Source of the DNA: Candidatus Gastranaerophilales bacterium
Lineage (GTDB): Bacteria; Cyanobacteriota; Vampirovibrionia; Gastranaerophilales; Gastranaerophilaceae
NCBI GenBank assembly: GCA_944323145.1
Contig: CALURJ010000010.1
Span: 1-64,000, forward strand
Direction: 5' to 3'
Length of the DNA: 64,000 bases
Made by a program: the position numbers and the translations under genes. How positions within the stretch are numbered: the first letter of the stretch is position 1; each line of letters opens with the position of its first letter. Below the pieces are notes generated by a model. That model was not told the origin of the DNA. It saw nothing but the letters and a program-made list of their open reading frames with translations, and ran no database searches. Positions 34,442 through 43,349 of this stretch are shown in pieces.

Positions 34442-35281
34442 ATGAAAACTATAAAATTAACGAAAATGCACGGCTGCGGTAATGACTTCGTGATTATTGA
34501 TTATCATGAATACGAAAAAGCTGGAATGAAAATGGATGAACTTGCAAAAAAAGTCTGTGACAGGCATTTTGGCGTTGGAGCGGATGGGATGATAATTCCG
34601 AATTGCGAGCAGCACGATAAAACAGCAGATATCAGTTGGTATTTTTATAATTCTGATGGTTCAACAGCCCAGATGTGCGGAAATGGAATGAGATGCTTTG
34701 CAAAATACGCCTATGATAATAAACTTATCAATAAGAAATCTTTTAGTGTTCAAACCCTCGCAGGGATTATTAAACCGGAGTTGTTGGATAACGGCCTTAT
34801 AAAAGTTAATATGGGCAAACCAATTCTTGAAGATAAAAAAATTCCATTCTGGGGTGAAAGAAAGATTAATGTTATAGACAGGGAATTTGATATTACTCCT
34901 GTTTCAATGGGAAACCCGCATTGCGTAATTATTACGGAAGATGACCCGATGGAGCTTGCTCTGAAATACGGCCCTGCGATAGAAAAACATGAGTATTTCC
35001 CTGAAAAAACAAATACAGAGTTTGTTAAAATAAAATCACGTATGGAAATTGATATGCGGGTTTATGAACGCGGCTGCGGAATTACATTGGCCTGCGGGAC
35101 CGGTGCATGCGCAAGTGTTGTCGCATGTGTTTTAAATAACTTAACAGAAAATAAGGTTAAAGTTAATTTGCTTGGCGGCCCTGTATTTGTTGAATGGCAA
35201 GGGTCTAAGGATGATACAAATCAGGATATATTTTTGATAGGGTCTGCAAATTACAGCTTTTTTGCGGACTATCTATTGTAA
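34442..35281 (+). CDS. dapF: Diaminopimelate epimerase
   Basis: 279 residues. Converts LL- to meso-diaminopimelate for lysine and peptidoglycan. The two catalytic Cys are in MCGNGMRCFAKY and ACGTGACASVVA; the N-terminus MHGCGNDFVI is typical. A TATAAT box lies at 34416-34421 and GAGGAA just ahead of the ATG. Its presence implies meso-DAP-type peptidoglycan. Confidence 0.97.
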   Translation: MKTIKLTKMHGCGNDFVIIDYHEYEKAGMKMDELAKKVCDRHFGVGADGMIIPNCEQHDKTADISWYFYNSDGSTAQMCGNGMRCFAKYAYDNKLINKKSFSVQTLAGIIKPELLDNGLIKVNMGKPILEDKKIPFWGERKINVIDREFDITPVSMGNPHCVIITEDDPMELALKYGPAIEKHEYFPEKTNTEFVKIKSRMEIDMRVYERGCGITLACGTGACASVVACVLNNLTENKVKVNLLGGPVFVEWQGSKDDTNQDIFLIGSANYSFFADYLL

Positions 35282-35338
35282 AATATCGTATTTCCATGAT
35301 ATTATTATCTCATACACTAAAAACGAAGGAGAATAGTA

Positions 35339-35635
35339 ATGAAAACTTATGAATTATTAACTGTATTTAAACCAAATTTAGATGCAGAAGAAGTAGATAA
35401 AGCTCTTGAAAGACTTAACGCATTTGTAACAGAAGCAGGCGGTAAAGTTGAATCTACAGACAAATCAGGCAGAAAAAAATTGGCTTATGATATCCAGAAT
35501 TTCAGAGATGGTTTTTTTGTAACTTCATTAATCAGCCTTCCTGCTGACAAAGTTGCAGAATTCAAACGCCAATTGAGATTAAGCGACAATATTTTAAGAA
35601 CAATGTTTTTAGAAGCTTCTAAAGCTTCTGTATAA
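35339..35635 (+). CDS. rpsF: 30S ribosomal protein bS6
   Basis: 98 residues, with the bS6 pattern MKTYELLTVFKPNLDAEEV, then RKKLAYDIQNFRDGFFV and LRLSDNILRTMFL. AAGGAG precedes the ATG. First gene of the conserved rpsF-ssb-rpsR cluster. Confidence 0.96.
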   Translation: MKTYELLTVFKPNLDAEEVDKALERLNAFVTEAGGKVESTDKSGRKKLAYDIQNFRDGFFVTSLISLPADKVAEFKRQLRLSDNILRTMFLEASKASV

Positions 35636-35651
35636 ACAGAAAGAAGCGATA

Positions 35652-36047
35652 ATGAGTTTAGCAAAAGCAGTAGTAACAGGAACAGTATACAGAACACCGG
35701 AAAAACGTTTTACTCAAAATAACGTTGCGGTGTCTGCATTTGTTATGAACATAGGCGAAAGAGAAGAAACTCTTATAAGAGTTCTTTCAAAAAGGAATGC
35801 ACTTGATGAGATTGTGTCAGCTTTGAATAAAGGCGACAGAGTTCTTGTTGAAGGCAGATTACAAACAGCTGCCGTAAAAATGGATGACGGTGCGGAAAGA
35901 AGAATTTATGAAATTGATGCAAACACAATTGAAAAATTAGGTGAAAGCGCTGTTTCAAATTCAAATTTTGGAACTGAAGAAATCGTTAAATTTGAATCGG
36001 ATGATGTTGCAAACGAACTGATTAACGAAGACGAAATTCCTTTTTAA
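35652..36047 (+). CDS. ssb: Single-stranded DNA-binding protein
   Basis: 131 residues with an OB fold: GTVYRTPEKRF, VSAFVMNIGERE, and GDRVLVEGRLQT. It ends in NEDEIPF, the acidic tip that recruits partner proteins. It starts 17 nt after rpsF with AAAGAAG upstream. The usual Gly-rich linker is short here. Confidence 0.95.
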   Translation: MSLAKAVVTGTVYRTPEKRFTQNNVAVSAFVMNIGEREETLIRVLSKRNALDEIVSALNKGDRVLVEGRLQTAAVKMDDGAERRIYEIDANTIEKLGESAVSNSNFGTEEIVKFESDDVANELINEDEIPF

Positions 36048-36126
36048 TGCGGTTTACGACTTGCATGAAACGTTTTAATTGATATTTTTAATGTTGCTTT
36101 TGCAGGTCAATGCACTTTGGGATTAC

Positions 36127-36156
36127 CGTCATTCCGAACTTGTTTCGGAATCTATG
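36127..36156. repeat. Palindromic repeat inside the rpsF-ssb-rpsR operon
   Basis: Hairpin ATTCCGAA-CTTGT-TTCGGAAT preceded by CGTC and followed by CTATG. This CGTCATTCCGAA/TTCGGAATCT form is known as a dispersed palindromic repeat in many genomes. Here it lengthens the ssb-rpsR gap to 168 nt. Confidence 0.6.
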
Positions 36157-36215
36157 ACCCTCAAATTTTAAAACAGTACAATATAACAACCGGCTAGAAA
36201 GGCTAAATAAGAAAA

Positions 36216-36449
36216 ATGGCAAGACAAAACAACGACGAAAAGAAAAAACGTAAAAATTGCGGTCTTTGCGGAGATAAAGTTGAAGCAATCGACTACAAAG
36301 ATGCTGCAAAGTTGAAAAGATACCTGACTGAAGCAGGAAAAATTATTCCTCGCAGAATTACAGGCAACTGCGCAAAACACCAGAGAATGGTTGCTAAAGC
36401 AATTAAACGTGCAAGAGAAGCTGCTATTATTGATTACGTTTTTGACTAA
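36216..36449 (+). CDS. rpsR: 30S ribosomal protein bS18
   Basis: 77 residues. Pattern [20 protein letters not shown], then [18 protein letters not shown] and the basic end. The CxxC pair in CGLC marks a Zn-binding (C+) form of bS18. The Shine-Dalgarno is weak (AAAGG, 14 nt upstream). A 12-bp terminator follows. Confidence 0.96.
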   Translation: MARQNNDEKKKRKNCGLCGDKVEAIDYKDAAKLKRYLTEAGKIIPRRITGNCAKHQRMVAKAIKRAREAAIIDYVFD

Positions 36450-36466
36450 TCACAACAAAAAAACTG

Positions 36467-36500
36467 ACAGCCCGTCTTTTATAAGACGGGCTGTTTTTTA
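36467..36500. terminator. Strong bidirectional rho-independent terminator
   Basis: Perfect 12-bp stem ACAGCCCGTCTT / AAGACGGGCTGT with loop TTAT, T-run on the right and A-run on the left. It ends the ribosomal operon and the convergent five-gene operon. Confidence 0.95.
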
Positions 36501-37751
36501 TTCATCCAATATTATCCTGTAATACATATCGGCTTTCATATATTGGTTTGCCGGTCGTTTCTTCCAGAGTTTCATATTAATCTCTGCCGGAAGTTTGTAA
36601 ACAGTAAATATTTTGTCATATTGCATAGGAGAAATATTGTTGCAACCGTCTTTATATTTACAGCTTCCGCCAAGATGAATGTAATCGGTAAAATTTCTTA
36701 TCCCTTCGGTTATGTTGTTATTTTGTTCAAACATGGTTATATTTTTTGAATCATATATATAAACGTAGTCATAACCGAAATCCCGAGCATTCAGCCCTGA
36801 TAATTGAATCGGATATCTGGTCATTTTTCCGTTTACGCTTGAACGATATTTGAGAAATCTTTTTGTAAGCTTATATTTAGAAACTATCAGATTATCTTTT
36901 TTGTCATATTGAATTGATACAGGTAAAAATCTGCCGTAATCAGATGTGCAGAATTCCTGATTATAATCATATTCCCATGGAATAAACGGAAGGCTCAAAC
37001 CTACAAGAGCGTTTGGATTGTTCATTTGTGCGCTTACTTTCGAAGGCCCTTCAATTCTTTCATGATAATCGCCTTTATAATCTAACTGGTTGCAGGTAAT
37101 TGTTCCCCACCACGGTTTGTTATCCACTATAGAGCCGAAAACAGAATTGTCAGGTTCGTAATTTTCTTTTGCAAAAAGTGAATTTTTTACATGTTCTTTT
37201 CTTATATCAAAAATTTGTTGTTTGGTTAAATTATCGTATTCACTCAACGGATTGACCTTTATCGTCTGAAAACGCGATGGGTCTTTTATATTCAAAATTT
37301 TATTATCGTTGAAAGACAAGATTAATGCCGGACAGCAAAACCAGATTACGGCGGCAAGAATAATTATTTTAGCTGTTACAAGAAAACTTACCGGAACTTT
37401 TTCGAGTAAATCCGATTCACTGTGGCTGCAGTAGCTTCTAGATGAAGACTGAATTTCTGTCTGGAGTTCTTTTAATTTTTCACAGTCTTCTATGGTTTCT
37501 TTTGCCATCAGGTCATTTGGATCAATTTTTAAAATTTCCTTACAAGTAAGTATTGTATTATCATAGTCTTCAATTGTCATGTAATAAATTGCTTTCCATG
37601 ACAATACATTTGTATTCTGAGGTGCAAGTCCGAGAACATAATTTATGTGTTCTAAAACTTTTTGTTTTTCTTCGTCACTTGAATGTGGCGTAATGTTTGG
37701 TACAATGTTGTCAAGATTTTCTATAAGTTTTTCTATTTCTTTATTGTCCAT
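36498..37751 (-). CDS. TPR-like membrane protein of unknown function
   Basis: 417 residues from ATG 37751 (GAGGT five bases upstream). The N-terminal cytoplasmic part (about 1-110) has TPR-like helices with TNVLSWKAIYYMTIEDYDNT. One membrane helix follows (LVTAKIIILAAVIWFCCPAL), then a large extracytoplasmic domain with FIPWEYDYNQEF and several Cys, not recognised. Last gene of a five-gene operon and overlapping the previous gene by 11 nt. No function is proposed. Confidence 0.75.
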   Translation of the reverse strand: MDNKEIEKLIENLDNIVPNITPHSSDEEKQKVLEHINYVLGLAPQNTNVLSWKAIYYMTIEDYDNTILTCKEILKIDPNDLMAKETIEDCEKLKELQTEIQSSSRSYCSHSESDLLEKVPVSFLVTAKIIILAAVIWFCCPALILSFNDNKILNIKDPSRFQTIKVNPLSEYDNLTKQQIFDIRKEHVKNSLFAKENYEPDNSVFGSIVDNKPWWGTITCNQLDYKGDYHERIEGPSKVSAQMNNPNALVGLSLPFIPWEYDYNQEFCTSDYGRFLPVSIQYDKKDNLIVSKYKLTKRFLKYRSSVNGKMTRYPIQLSGLNARDFGYDYVYIYDSKNITMFEQNNNITEGIRNFTDYIHLGGSCKYKDGCNNISPMQYDKIFTVYKLPAEINMKLWKKRPANQYMKADMYYRIILDE

Positions 37752-38631
37752 TGTAACCTCTGCAAATTTTTTCTTGAATTTTGTCAACAATCAAAATTAT
37801 GTCAAAAATAAATGAAACTCCTATAAATGCTGCGACAGGCAGCCCGGGAAGTAAAAGCCCCGTAAAGTCTTTGGTTAAAAAATAATTTATGTCATCTTTA
37901 AATGCTATAAGAAAAACCAGTCCGATAATAAAAAATAATACGGAAAACCACTTAACAGGACCTTCTGCAGCACTTGTTAAGATAGATACTACGCCTGTTT
38001 GCAGGTAATCTTCTATTTTTTCGTTGATATCCGGCTGTGTTCCTGCACCTTCAAATTTGTATGAAAAATGATTTACCATTTTGCCGTAATCAATTATTTT
38101 ATAAATAAAATTCATGGGTCTTACAGGAGTATTTTTCAGGGAAAAGCTTTTATTATTCAAAACTGTAAAATCCAGTTCTATTTCATTTAATACAATCATT
38201 CTGCCTCCCTTTGTATATACTAGCGTTGTATTCAAAATCATTTCTAAATTCTTTATTTCTCCATACCCGCATACAAAATTGTATTGAGGGCGGTTAAAAT
38301 TAAATTTTACTCTGTCCGGCAGAAAGTCAACGGATTTGAGATTTAGTGATGAAGCAAGTTTTTTTAGTCCTAAATATCTTTGTACTATTGCAATTATCAG
38401 GCCAGTGTAGAATATTACCGGTAAAGAAATAAGCAACAATACATCTGCAATGCTTTCCTGCGAACTCAAAGAAGCTAAAGCCCAGGAGAAAAATCCGGAA
38501 ATTGTTTTTTGTACATCCGCAGAAAGATATATATAAGCCAGAATTGTTCCGGCTGTGTACAGCCCTGCAAATAATGTAAAAATTAATATAAATTTTATTG
38601 AAGTTTTTGCGGAAACATTGTTTATATGCAT
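37741..38631 (-). CDS. Four-helix membrane protein of unknown function
   Basis: 296 residues. Two membrane helices near the N-terminus (about 12-35 and 62-85), a soluble middle domain with beta character (YNFVCGYGEIKNLEMILNTT), and two helices near the C-terminus. Unrecognised. Coupled to the M48 peptidase gene upstream (5-nt gap, AAGG just ahead of the ATG) and to the TPR gene downstream, so it may be a peptidase partner. Confidence 0.75.
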   Translation of the reverse strand: MHINNVSAKTSIKFILIFTLFAGLYTAGTILAYIYLSADVQKTISGFFSWALASLSSQESIADVLLLISLPVIFYTGLIIAIVQRYLGLKKLASSLNLKSVDFLPDRVKFNFNRPQYNFVCGYGEIKNLEMILNTTLVYTKGGRMIVLNEIELDFTVLNNKSFSLKNTPVRPMNFIYKIIDYGKMVNHFSYKFEGAGTQPDINEKIEDYLQTGVVSILTSAAEGPVKWFSVLFFIIGLVFLIAFKDDINYFLTKDFTGLLLPGLPVAAFIGVSFIFDIILIVDKIQEKICRGYNGQ

Positions 38632-38636
38632 AAAAA

Positions 38637-39422
38637 TTACCTTTCCTGTTGTATTAACTTAAGTCTCTGTATTGTTGACGGATGGGTAGAAAAATATTGT
38701 AAAAATTCGGGATATTTTTCTTTCTCCTCAAGCATTTTAAAAAATTTGACAGCACCCTCATTGTTTCCATACAACTTAAAAACAATTTTATTAGCATACA
38801 GGTCTGCTTCCCGTTCCTGTTTTCTGGAGTATGTAAGGCCATTTAAATCTGAAATACTGCCTAGTGTAAGATTTATATCATTGTTGCCGGAAGCAAAGAT
38901 TGACGTAATGACAGCAGCAATGAGCTGCCTGCTCATGCTTTTTAAATGATCTCTGTGTGCGTAATGCCCGAGTTCGTGTGCAAGAACAAACGTCAGCATT
39001 TCTTCATCTTTTACCTCATTTAAAAGACCTTCAGTGAAAAATATAGTGCCGTTTGGAGTAATAAAGGCATTAATCTGTTTTTCAGGAACTTCATAAATCG
39101 GAAATTTGGATTTCCCCTGCAAATTTTTATCAAGCGGTATAATTCTATTTCTTATATTTTCAAGTTTTATAATATTTTCATTTTTAGATGAAACTTTAGG
39201 CTTAGTACCGAAGGAAAAAGCATTTTCTATCTTTATTTGAGTTTCATTAGACATTCTGTCAATAAAGAAACTTCCAATGCTGTCTGCAAAAATATATATT
39301 AGAAAACAGATTGCGGCAATACCTGCAAGTAAAATTACAAATTCAATGCCGGCATTTGATTTCCCGACGTTAACATTATCTTCTATTACGTTTAAATATT
39401 TTTCTTCCAAGTTTTTATTCAT
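38637..39422 (-). CDS. Membrane-bound M48 zinc metallopeptidase
   Basis: 261 residues. One N-terminal membrane helix (EFVILLAGIAAICFLIYIF) and an intact M48 core: FVLAHELGHYAHRDH gives HExxH, and RKQEREADLYA gives the third ligand Glu, followed by the FSTHPSTIQRL end motif common to these peptidases. A quality-control protease of the envelope is the likely role. It overlaps the YbjQ-type gene upstream by 8 nt. Contrast with the degenerate homologue at 6625. Confidence 0.92.
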   Translation of the reverse strand: MNKNLEEKYLNVIEDNVNVGKSNAGIEFVILLAGIAAICFLIYIFADSIGSFFIDRMSNETQIKIENAFSFGTKPKVSSKNENIIKLENIRNRIIPLDKNLQGKSKFPIYEVPEKQINAFITPNGTIFFTEGLLNEVKDEEMLTFVLAHELGHYAHRDHLKSMSRQLIAAVITSIFASGNNDINLTLGSISDLNGLTYSRKQEREADLYANKIVFKLYGNNEGAVKFFKMLEEKEKYPEFLQYFSTHPSTIQRLKLIQQER

Positions 39423-39864
39423 AAGTAACAGCGGTTCCGTAGGCTATTATTGCACATTGAGGAACTGTTTCTTGTCCGTAAGTATCATTTATCATCACAG
39501 ATTCTATGCGGGCGTTTACTATAAAATTTGCTCCGCGTGCTTTTTCACGCATTCTTAAGATTGCTTCACGTCTGCCTCTGTCTATTACTGACTCAAAAGT
39601 TGTAAGTCTTCCGCCAAACAAATTTTTCAGGCCTGCAACAAAATTCTTAAAATAATCTCCGCTTATAACACATTCGCCTGTTACAAGTTCAATTTTTTTA
39701 ATTTTTTTGTTTGTATGCCATGTTTTTGCGCCAAAATTTATAATAGGTTTTCTAATAAGCGCAATTTCCCGCTTTTTAATATTTTCAAAATGCCGTTTTT
39801 CAATAATCGAGCCGGTAAAAAAAGTAAAACCGAGAATAATCAGCAGTAATAATATATCACCCAT
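39415..39864 (-). CDS. Membrane-anchored YbjQ-type protein
   Basis: 149 residues. A short N-terminal membrane helix (ILLLLIILGFTFFTG) followed by a YbjQ/UPF0145 domain: VTGECVISGDYFKNF, LKNLFGGRLTTFESV, then RGRREAILRMREKA and YGTAVTYE at the end. It is a divergent copy of the next gene upstream, so the pair arose by duplication. AAAGGAT lies upstream of the ATG. Confidence 0.83.
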   Translation of the reverse strand: MGDILLLLIILGFTFFTGSIIEKRHFENIKKREIALIRKPIINFGAKTWHTNKKIKKIELVTGECVISGDYFKNFVAGLKNLFGGRLTTFESVIDRGRREAILRMREKARGANFIVNARIESVMINDTYGQETVPQCAIIAYGTAVTYE

Positions 39865-39870
39865 GGCAAA

Positions 39871-40194
39871 TTATCCTTTCGGTTCGACTTTTACGGCTGT
39901 TCCGTAAGCGTAAACTTCTGCTGCGCCAACTGTAACGGAAGATGTTGCAAGTCTTACGTTAATAACAGCATTTGCTCCCATTCTCTGCGCTTGCTGTTCC
40001 ATACGTGATATAGCTTCTTTACGGGCTTCTGTTAATAGTTCAGTGTAGCTTTTTAATTCGCCGCCAACCATGTTTTTTAAGCCGGCTCCAAAATCTTTAA
40101 TCGCATTTTTAGCTCTGACAGTGCTCCCTGTCACAAGCCCGTATTGTGCGGTAATAACCATTCCAGGAACAGATTCTATGTTTGTCAAAATCAT
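39871..40194 (-). CDS. YbjQ/UPF0145 family protein
   Basis: 107 residues from ATG 40194, chosen because GGAGG lies 8 nt upstream and because the family begins at this point (MILTNIESVPG). The core GLVTGSTVRAKNAIKD, LKNMVGGELKSYTELL and NAVINVRLATSS is typical of YbjQ, which forms pentamers and is annotated as heavy-metal-binding without firm proof. First gene of the five-gene operon. A candidate promoter, TTACAA then TAAAAT with a 16-nt spacer, lies just upstream. Confidence 0.9.
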   Translation of the reverse strand: MILTNIESVPGMVITAQYGLVTGSTVRAKNAIKDFGAGLKNMVGGELKSYTELLTEARKEAISRMEQQAQRMGANAVINVRLATSSVTVGAAEVYAYGTAVKVEPKG

Positions 40195-40260
40195 ATTCAT
40201 AACCTCCGTCATTATTTTATGCGAATGCAGAGGTTTTGTAATCATATATATAATGTAGAG

Positions 40261-41712
40261 TTACTTAATAACCTCTATTGTGTCATAATCCACAAGATAC
40301 GGCAGATGTTCTTCGGTTATCAATTCACCCGGAAGCAGAACTGCAATCCCCGGAGGGCATTCTGCAATCACTTCTGCGGCAATACGTCCGATGGCATGTT
40401 CTTTTGGTATAACTTCTTTATGAGAGTAAAAAGCTTCTCTGAGAGTCATTTTTATAATCGGTTCAAGCATCGGCATGTGTTTTTTCTTCTCAAGGTAACA
40501 GATATCTGTGTAATTTGTCTTATCAATCTGCTGTAAACATTTTACAAGATACTGCATATCAGCTCTTGTGTTGCCGATATTTGAAAGAATTAAAAGCCCC
40601 GCATCTGATGCGCTTTCAACTTCTATATTAAAATCAATTTCCAAAATAGATTCAAGACGTTTGCCTGACAATCTGTCGTCACGGATAAACACTTTTGTAA
40701 TATCTGTTTTATACCCGAAATCAGGTTGAAGATGGTGAATGTGTTCAAGTTTATCGATTTCGCGCCTTAAATATTTTGCATTTTGTACAGCCCGTTCAAG
40801 CTGTTTTCTTCCTCTGGGGCTGTCTAAATTTGCACGAGCAGCGTCTAAACTTGCTAGAAGCATCAATGAAGGGCTTGTTGTATGTAGTAATTTAAGTGCT
40901 TTTTCAACTGCATCAGCGTCTATCATAGAATTTTCGGCAATATGAAGCATGGAACTCTGGCTCATACTTCCGCCGGTTTTGTGAAGCGAATGAACAACCG
41001 CATCAGCCCCGAGTTTTAATGCAGATGTTGGAAGATGATTGTTGAAATTCCACAGGCATGCGTGCGCCTCATCAACAATAAGAGGTACATTGTGTTTTTT
41101 ACAAATTTCCGATATAGATTTTATATCAGACACAACCCCTTCATAAGTCGGATTTGTAATCCACACCATTGATGCATCGGGATTTTGGGTGAGCATTTCT
41201 TCAACGCTTTCTGGTGTAACATTGCCCCAAATACCCCATTCATCAAATTTTTTCGGGATAAGCCACAAAGGTTCCGCACCTGAAATTATCATACCTGTTA
41301 AAATTGAGCGGTGGCAGTTGCGGTTTGTAATAATTTTCTTGCCTTTACCTGTTAAAGACATTGCAAGTGCAAGGTTTCCGGCAGTTGAACCGTTAATTAA
41401 GAAAAAAGTTTTTTTAGCGCCGAAAGCCTGCGCTGCAAGCTCCTGAGCCTCTTTTATCGGGCCTGTTGCGGGATGAAGAGTGCCGAGTCCGTCAAATTCA
41501 TCAGTTGTATCAATGCACAAAGCTTTTTTACCGATAAGTTTTTTAAATTCCGGCAGAGAACCGTTCCCTCTTGTATGTCCGGGGATATGAAACTGGTAAG
41601 ACGGAGTTTCATAAGCTTGTTTAAGAGCTTCTACAATCGGGGCTTTTACTTTAACTTTTGTATATTTATTTTCGGCTGTTTTATTCATAATTTTTTTTGT
41701 TACACTTGTCAT
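40261..41712 (-). CDS. Orn/Lys/Arg decarboxylase family PLP enzyme
   Basis: 483 residues; aminotransferase-fold decarboxylase of the SpeA/LdcC-like group. FHIPGHTRGNG marks the N-terminal domain, LIVDEAHACLW the PLP-site Asp, and VVHSLHKTGGSMSQSS the PLP Lys. The smaller C-terminal domain ends with CPPGIAVLLPGELI. It makes agmatine, cadaverine or putrescine; arginine is the most common substrate in bacteria with speE, as here, but cannot be proven. TATATT lies 7 nt before the ATG with no Shine-Dalgarno. Divergent from the outer-membrane barrel gene. Confidence 0.92.
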   Translation of the reverse strand: MTSVTKKIMNKTAENKYTKVKVKAPIVEALKQAYETPSYQFHIPGHTRGNGSLPEFKKLIGKKALCIDTTDEFDGLGTLHPATGPIKEAQELAAQAFGAKKTFFLINGSTAGNLALAMSLTGKGKKIITNRNCHRSILTGMIISGAEPLWLIPKKFDEWGIWGNVTPESVEEMLTQNPDASMVWITNPTYEGVVSDIKSISEICKKHNVPLIVDEAHACLWNFNNHLPTSALKLGADAVVHSLHKTGGSMSQSSMLHIAENSMIDADAVEKALKLLHTTSPSLMLLASLDAARANLDSPRGRKQLERAVQNAKYLRREIDKLEHIHHLQPDFGYKTDITKVFIRDDRLSGKRLESILEIDFNIEVESASDAGLLILSNIGNTRADMQYLVKCLQQIDKTNYTDICYLEKKKHMPMLEPIIKMTLREAFYSHKEVIPKEHAIGRIAAEVIAECPPGIAVLLPGELITEEHLPYLVDYDTIEVIK

Positions 41713-41773
41713 AATAATTAATATACACTAAAAAAATTTTTTTTTGCATATATTTTGTGATACATTAATATTT

Positions 41774-43075
41774 GTGAACTATTTTTTAAGAATAGCTATA
41801 ATATCTCTTTTAATTTTATCAGCCCCGCCTGTTTTTGCATTCGGAAAATTAAAGCATGAAAAAGTTAAAACAGAAACAGCGCAGGAAGTAATTCAGCTTG
41901 ATGTTACAAAAACAGAACCGGAAAATTCCGCGCCTGTGCAGCCTAAAAAATCTGATGACTGGGTTCAAAAAGATATTATAAGAGATAACGTAGATACAGA
42001 GTTTTCGATTTTTGATCATTTGTTTGATACAGACAAGGATTTTGATCATCCTTTTAAGTTCGAAGAAGAATCTTTGTTCGGCAGAATTTATAAGAAAAAA
42101 ATTGAGAGAACTTCAATACCATCTTATCTTTTGCAGGATGAGCTGACTTTTAAATACAAAAAAGGCCCGATAGACAGAGTTCAGTTTTATGGTGCTTATC
42201 AGGGAAATTTCGGTTTTGATTTTGAGGGAGCCGATTACGATACCGACTATGGTTTCGGATTTATGGAAGCCGGTGTTGTCGGGGATTTCAAAGATAAAAA
42301 TACAGATTTTAAACTGCAATTTAATTTCCGTCCGGGAGAAAACAGAACGTATCTTCAAGGGCTGGTCACAGACGCTTACATAATGAACACCCGCATCCCG
42401 CATCATAAAATTATTGTCGGGAACTCGCGAAATCAGGTTGGTTTTGAAGGCGGTATGGGTTCATACGTTCTGCCGTTTGCAATGCGCTCACAAATTTCAA
42501 GAACCTTTGGAAACACAAGGGCTCTCGGTGTCAGGGTTGTCGGAGATTATGATTTGATTGACTACAGTTTGGCTCTCAACAGTTCCGACAGGTTTTTTAA
42601 GGAATTTTTCCCCGGGGCTGAATTCACAGGCTGGGTAAACTTTAAACCTTTGGGCAAAACTGACGGCAGATACGGAACACTTGTTCTCGGGGGCGGTTTG
42701 AATGCAGGGCATAATGATACAAGTTATACAGTCGGCGGAGCTTACGCAAGCTACAGATATAAAAAGTTTATGGCAAACTTTGAATATGCGATTGCTGACG
42801 GTTATAACGGAACTTACAGAAGTACTGATAAAGCAACTGGTTTTTATACAACGATAGCTTACAGAATTACCCAGAAACTTCATATTTTAGCCCGTTATGA
42901 TCAGTTTGACCCGAATAGGGATATTGCGGATAACAAAAGGAGAGAATATTCTATTGGTTTAAACTATTTTATCAAAGGTCAGGCATTAAGGTTAATTTTA
43001 AACTATGTATTTTGCGACAACGAAGATACAGAGGACAGCCACAGAATTATTTTAGGAACGCAGATACTTTTGTAA
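41774..43075 (+). CDS. Outer-membrane beta-barrel protein, porin-like
   Basis: About 433 residues. From GTG 41774 the protein begins with a signal peptide (cleavage after PPVFA). A charged periplasmic-like stretch (about 20-120) precedes a long series of alternating amphipathic strands, such as FDFEGADYDTDYGFGFMEA and YKKFMANFEYAIADG. The C-terminal strand is RIILGTQILL. The pattern is like phosphate-selective (OprO/P-type) porins. A TTG 30 bases upstream is less likely because it puts charged residues ahead of the signal peptide. It shows that the cell has an outer membrane. Confidence 0.82.
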   Translation: MNYFLRIAIISLLILSAPPVFAFGKLKHEKVKTETAQEVIQLDVTKTEPENSAPVQPKKSDDWVQKDIIRDNVDTEFSIFDHLFDTDKDFDHPFKFEEESLFGRIYKKKIERTSIPSYLLQDELTFKYKKGPIDRVQFYGAYQGNFGFDFEGADYDTDYGFGFMEAGVVGDFKDKNTDFKLQFNFRPGENRTYLQGLVTDAYIMNTRIPHHKIIVGNSRNQVGFEGGMGSYVLPFAMRSQISRTFGNTRALGVRVVGDYDLIDYSLALNSSDRFFKEFFPGAEFTGWVNFKPLGKTDGRYGTLVLGGGLNAGHNDTSYTVGGAYASYRYKKFMANFEYAIADGYNGTYRSTDKATGFYTTIAYRITQKLHILARYDQFDPNRDIADNKRREYSIGLNYFIKGQALRLILNYVFCDNEDTEDSHRIILGTQILL

Positions 43076-43077
43076 AT

Positions 43078-43242
43078 TTACTCATTTTCTCCGTCATATT
43101 TTAGTAAGTATTTTATATAATCCAATTTTGAGCGTATTTCAATAAAAGCTTCACTATTTATTTCAACTACATTGCTTAATGCTTCTTGAATTATGTTAAT
43201 ACTTTTTTCAATTTCTTTGTATTTGTCTTTTGTTGTTGCCAT
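43078..43242 (-). CDS. 54-residue helical protein paired with XRE regulator
   Basis: Starts at ATG 43242 with AAGGAG 7 nt upstream and ends at TAA 43078-43080. The protein is charged and helical, with KYKEIEKSINIIQEAL and a C-terminal SKLDYIKYLLKYDGENE. The same C-terminal pattern (S-K/R-L-D-x-I-x-Y-L-L) occurs in the interrupted gene at 8170-8322. Both are head-to-head with an XRE gene, so this is a recurring two-gene module. Possible roles, all unproven: regulator-binding antirepressor, antitoxin-like partner, or DNA-binding co-factor. Confidence 0.75.
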   Translation of the reverse strand: MATTKDKYKEIEKSINIIQEALSNVVEINSEAFIEIRSKLDYIKYLLKYDGENE

Positions 43243-43274
43243 CTCATCTCCTTAATTGCCTGATAGTATTTTTT

Positions 43275-43293
43275 ATTTGATTATTAGTCAAAT
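43275..43293. promoter_or_regulatory. Inverted repeat between XRE gene and small gene
   Basis: ATTTGA and TCAAAT with a 7-nt spacer, in the 107-nt region shared by the two divergent genes. A plausible XRE operator. Confidence 0.4.
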
Positions 43294-43349
43294 TTATACA
43301 TACTATAGCAGAGTTAAAATAAACTGTCAAATATATTAAATTTTTAATA

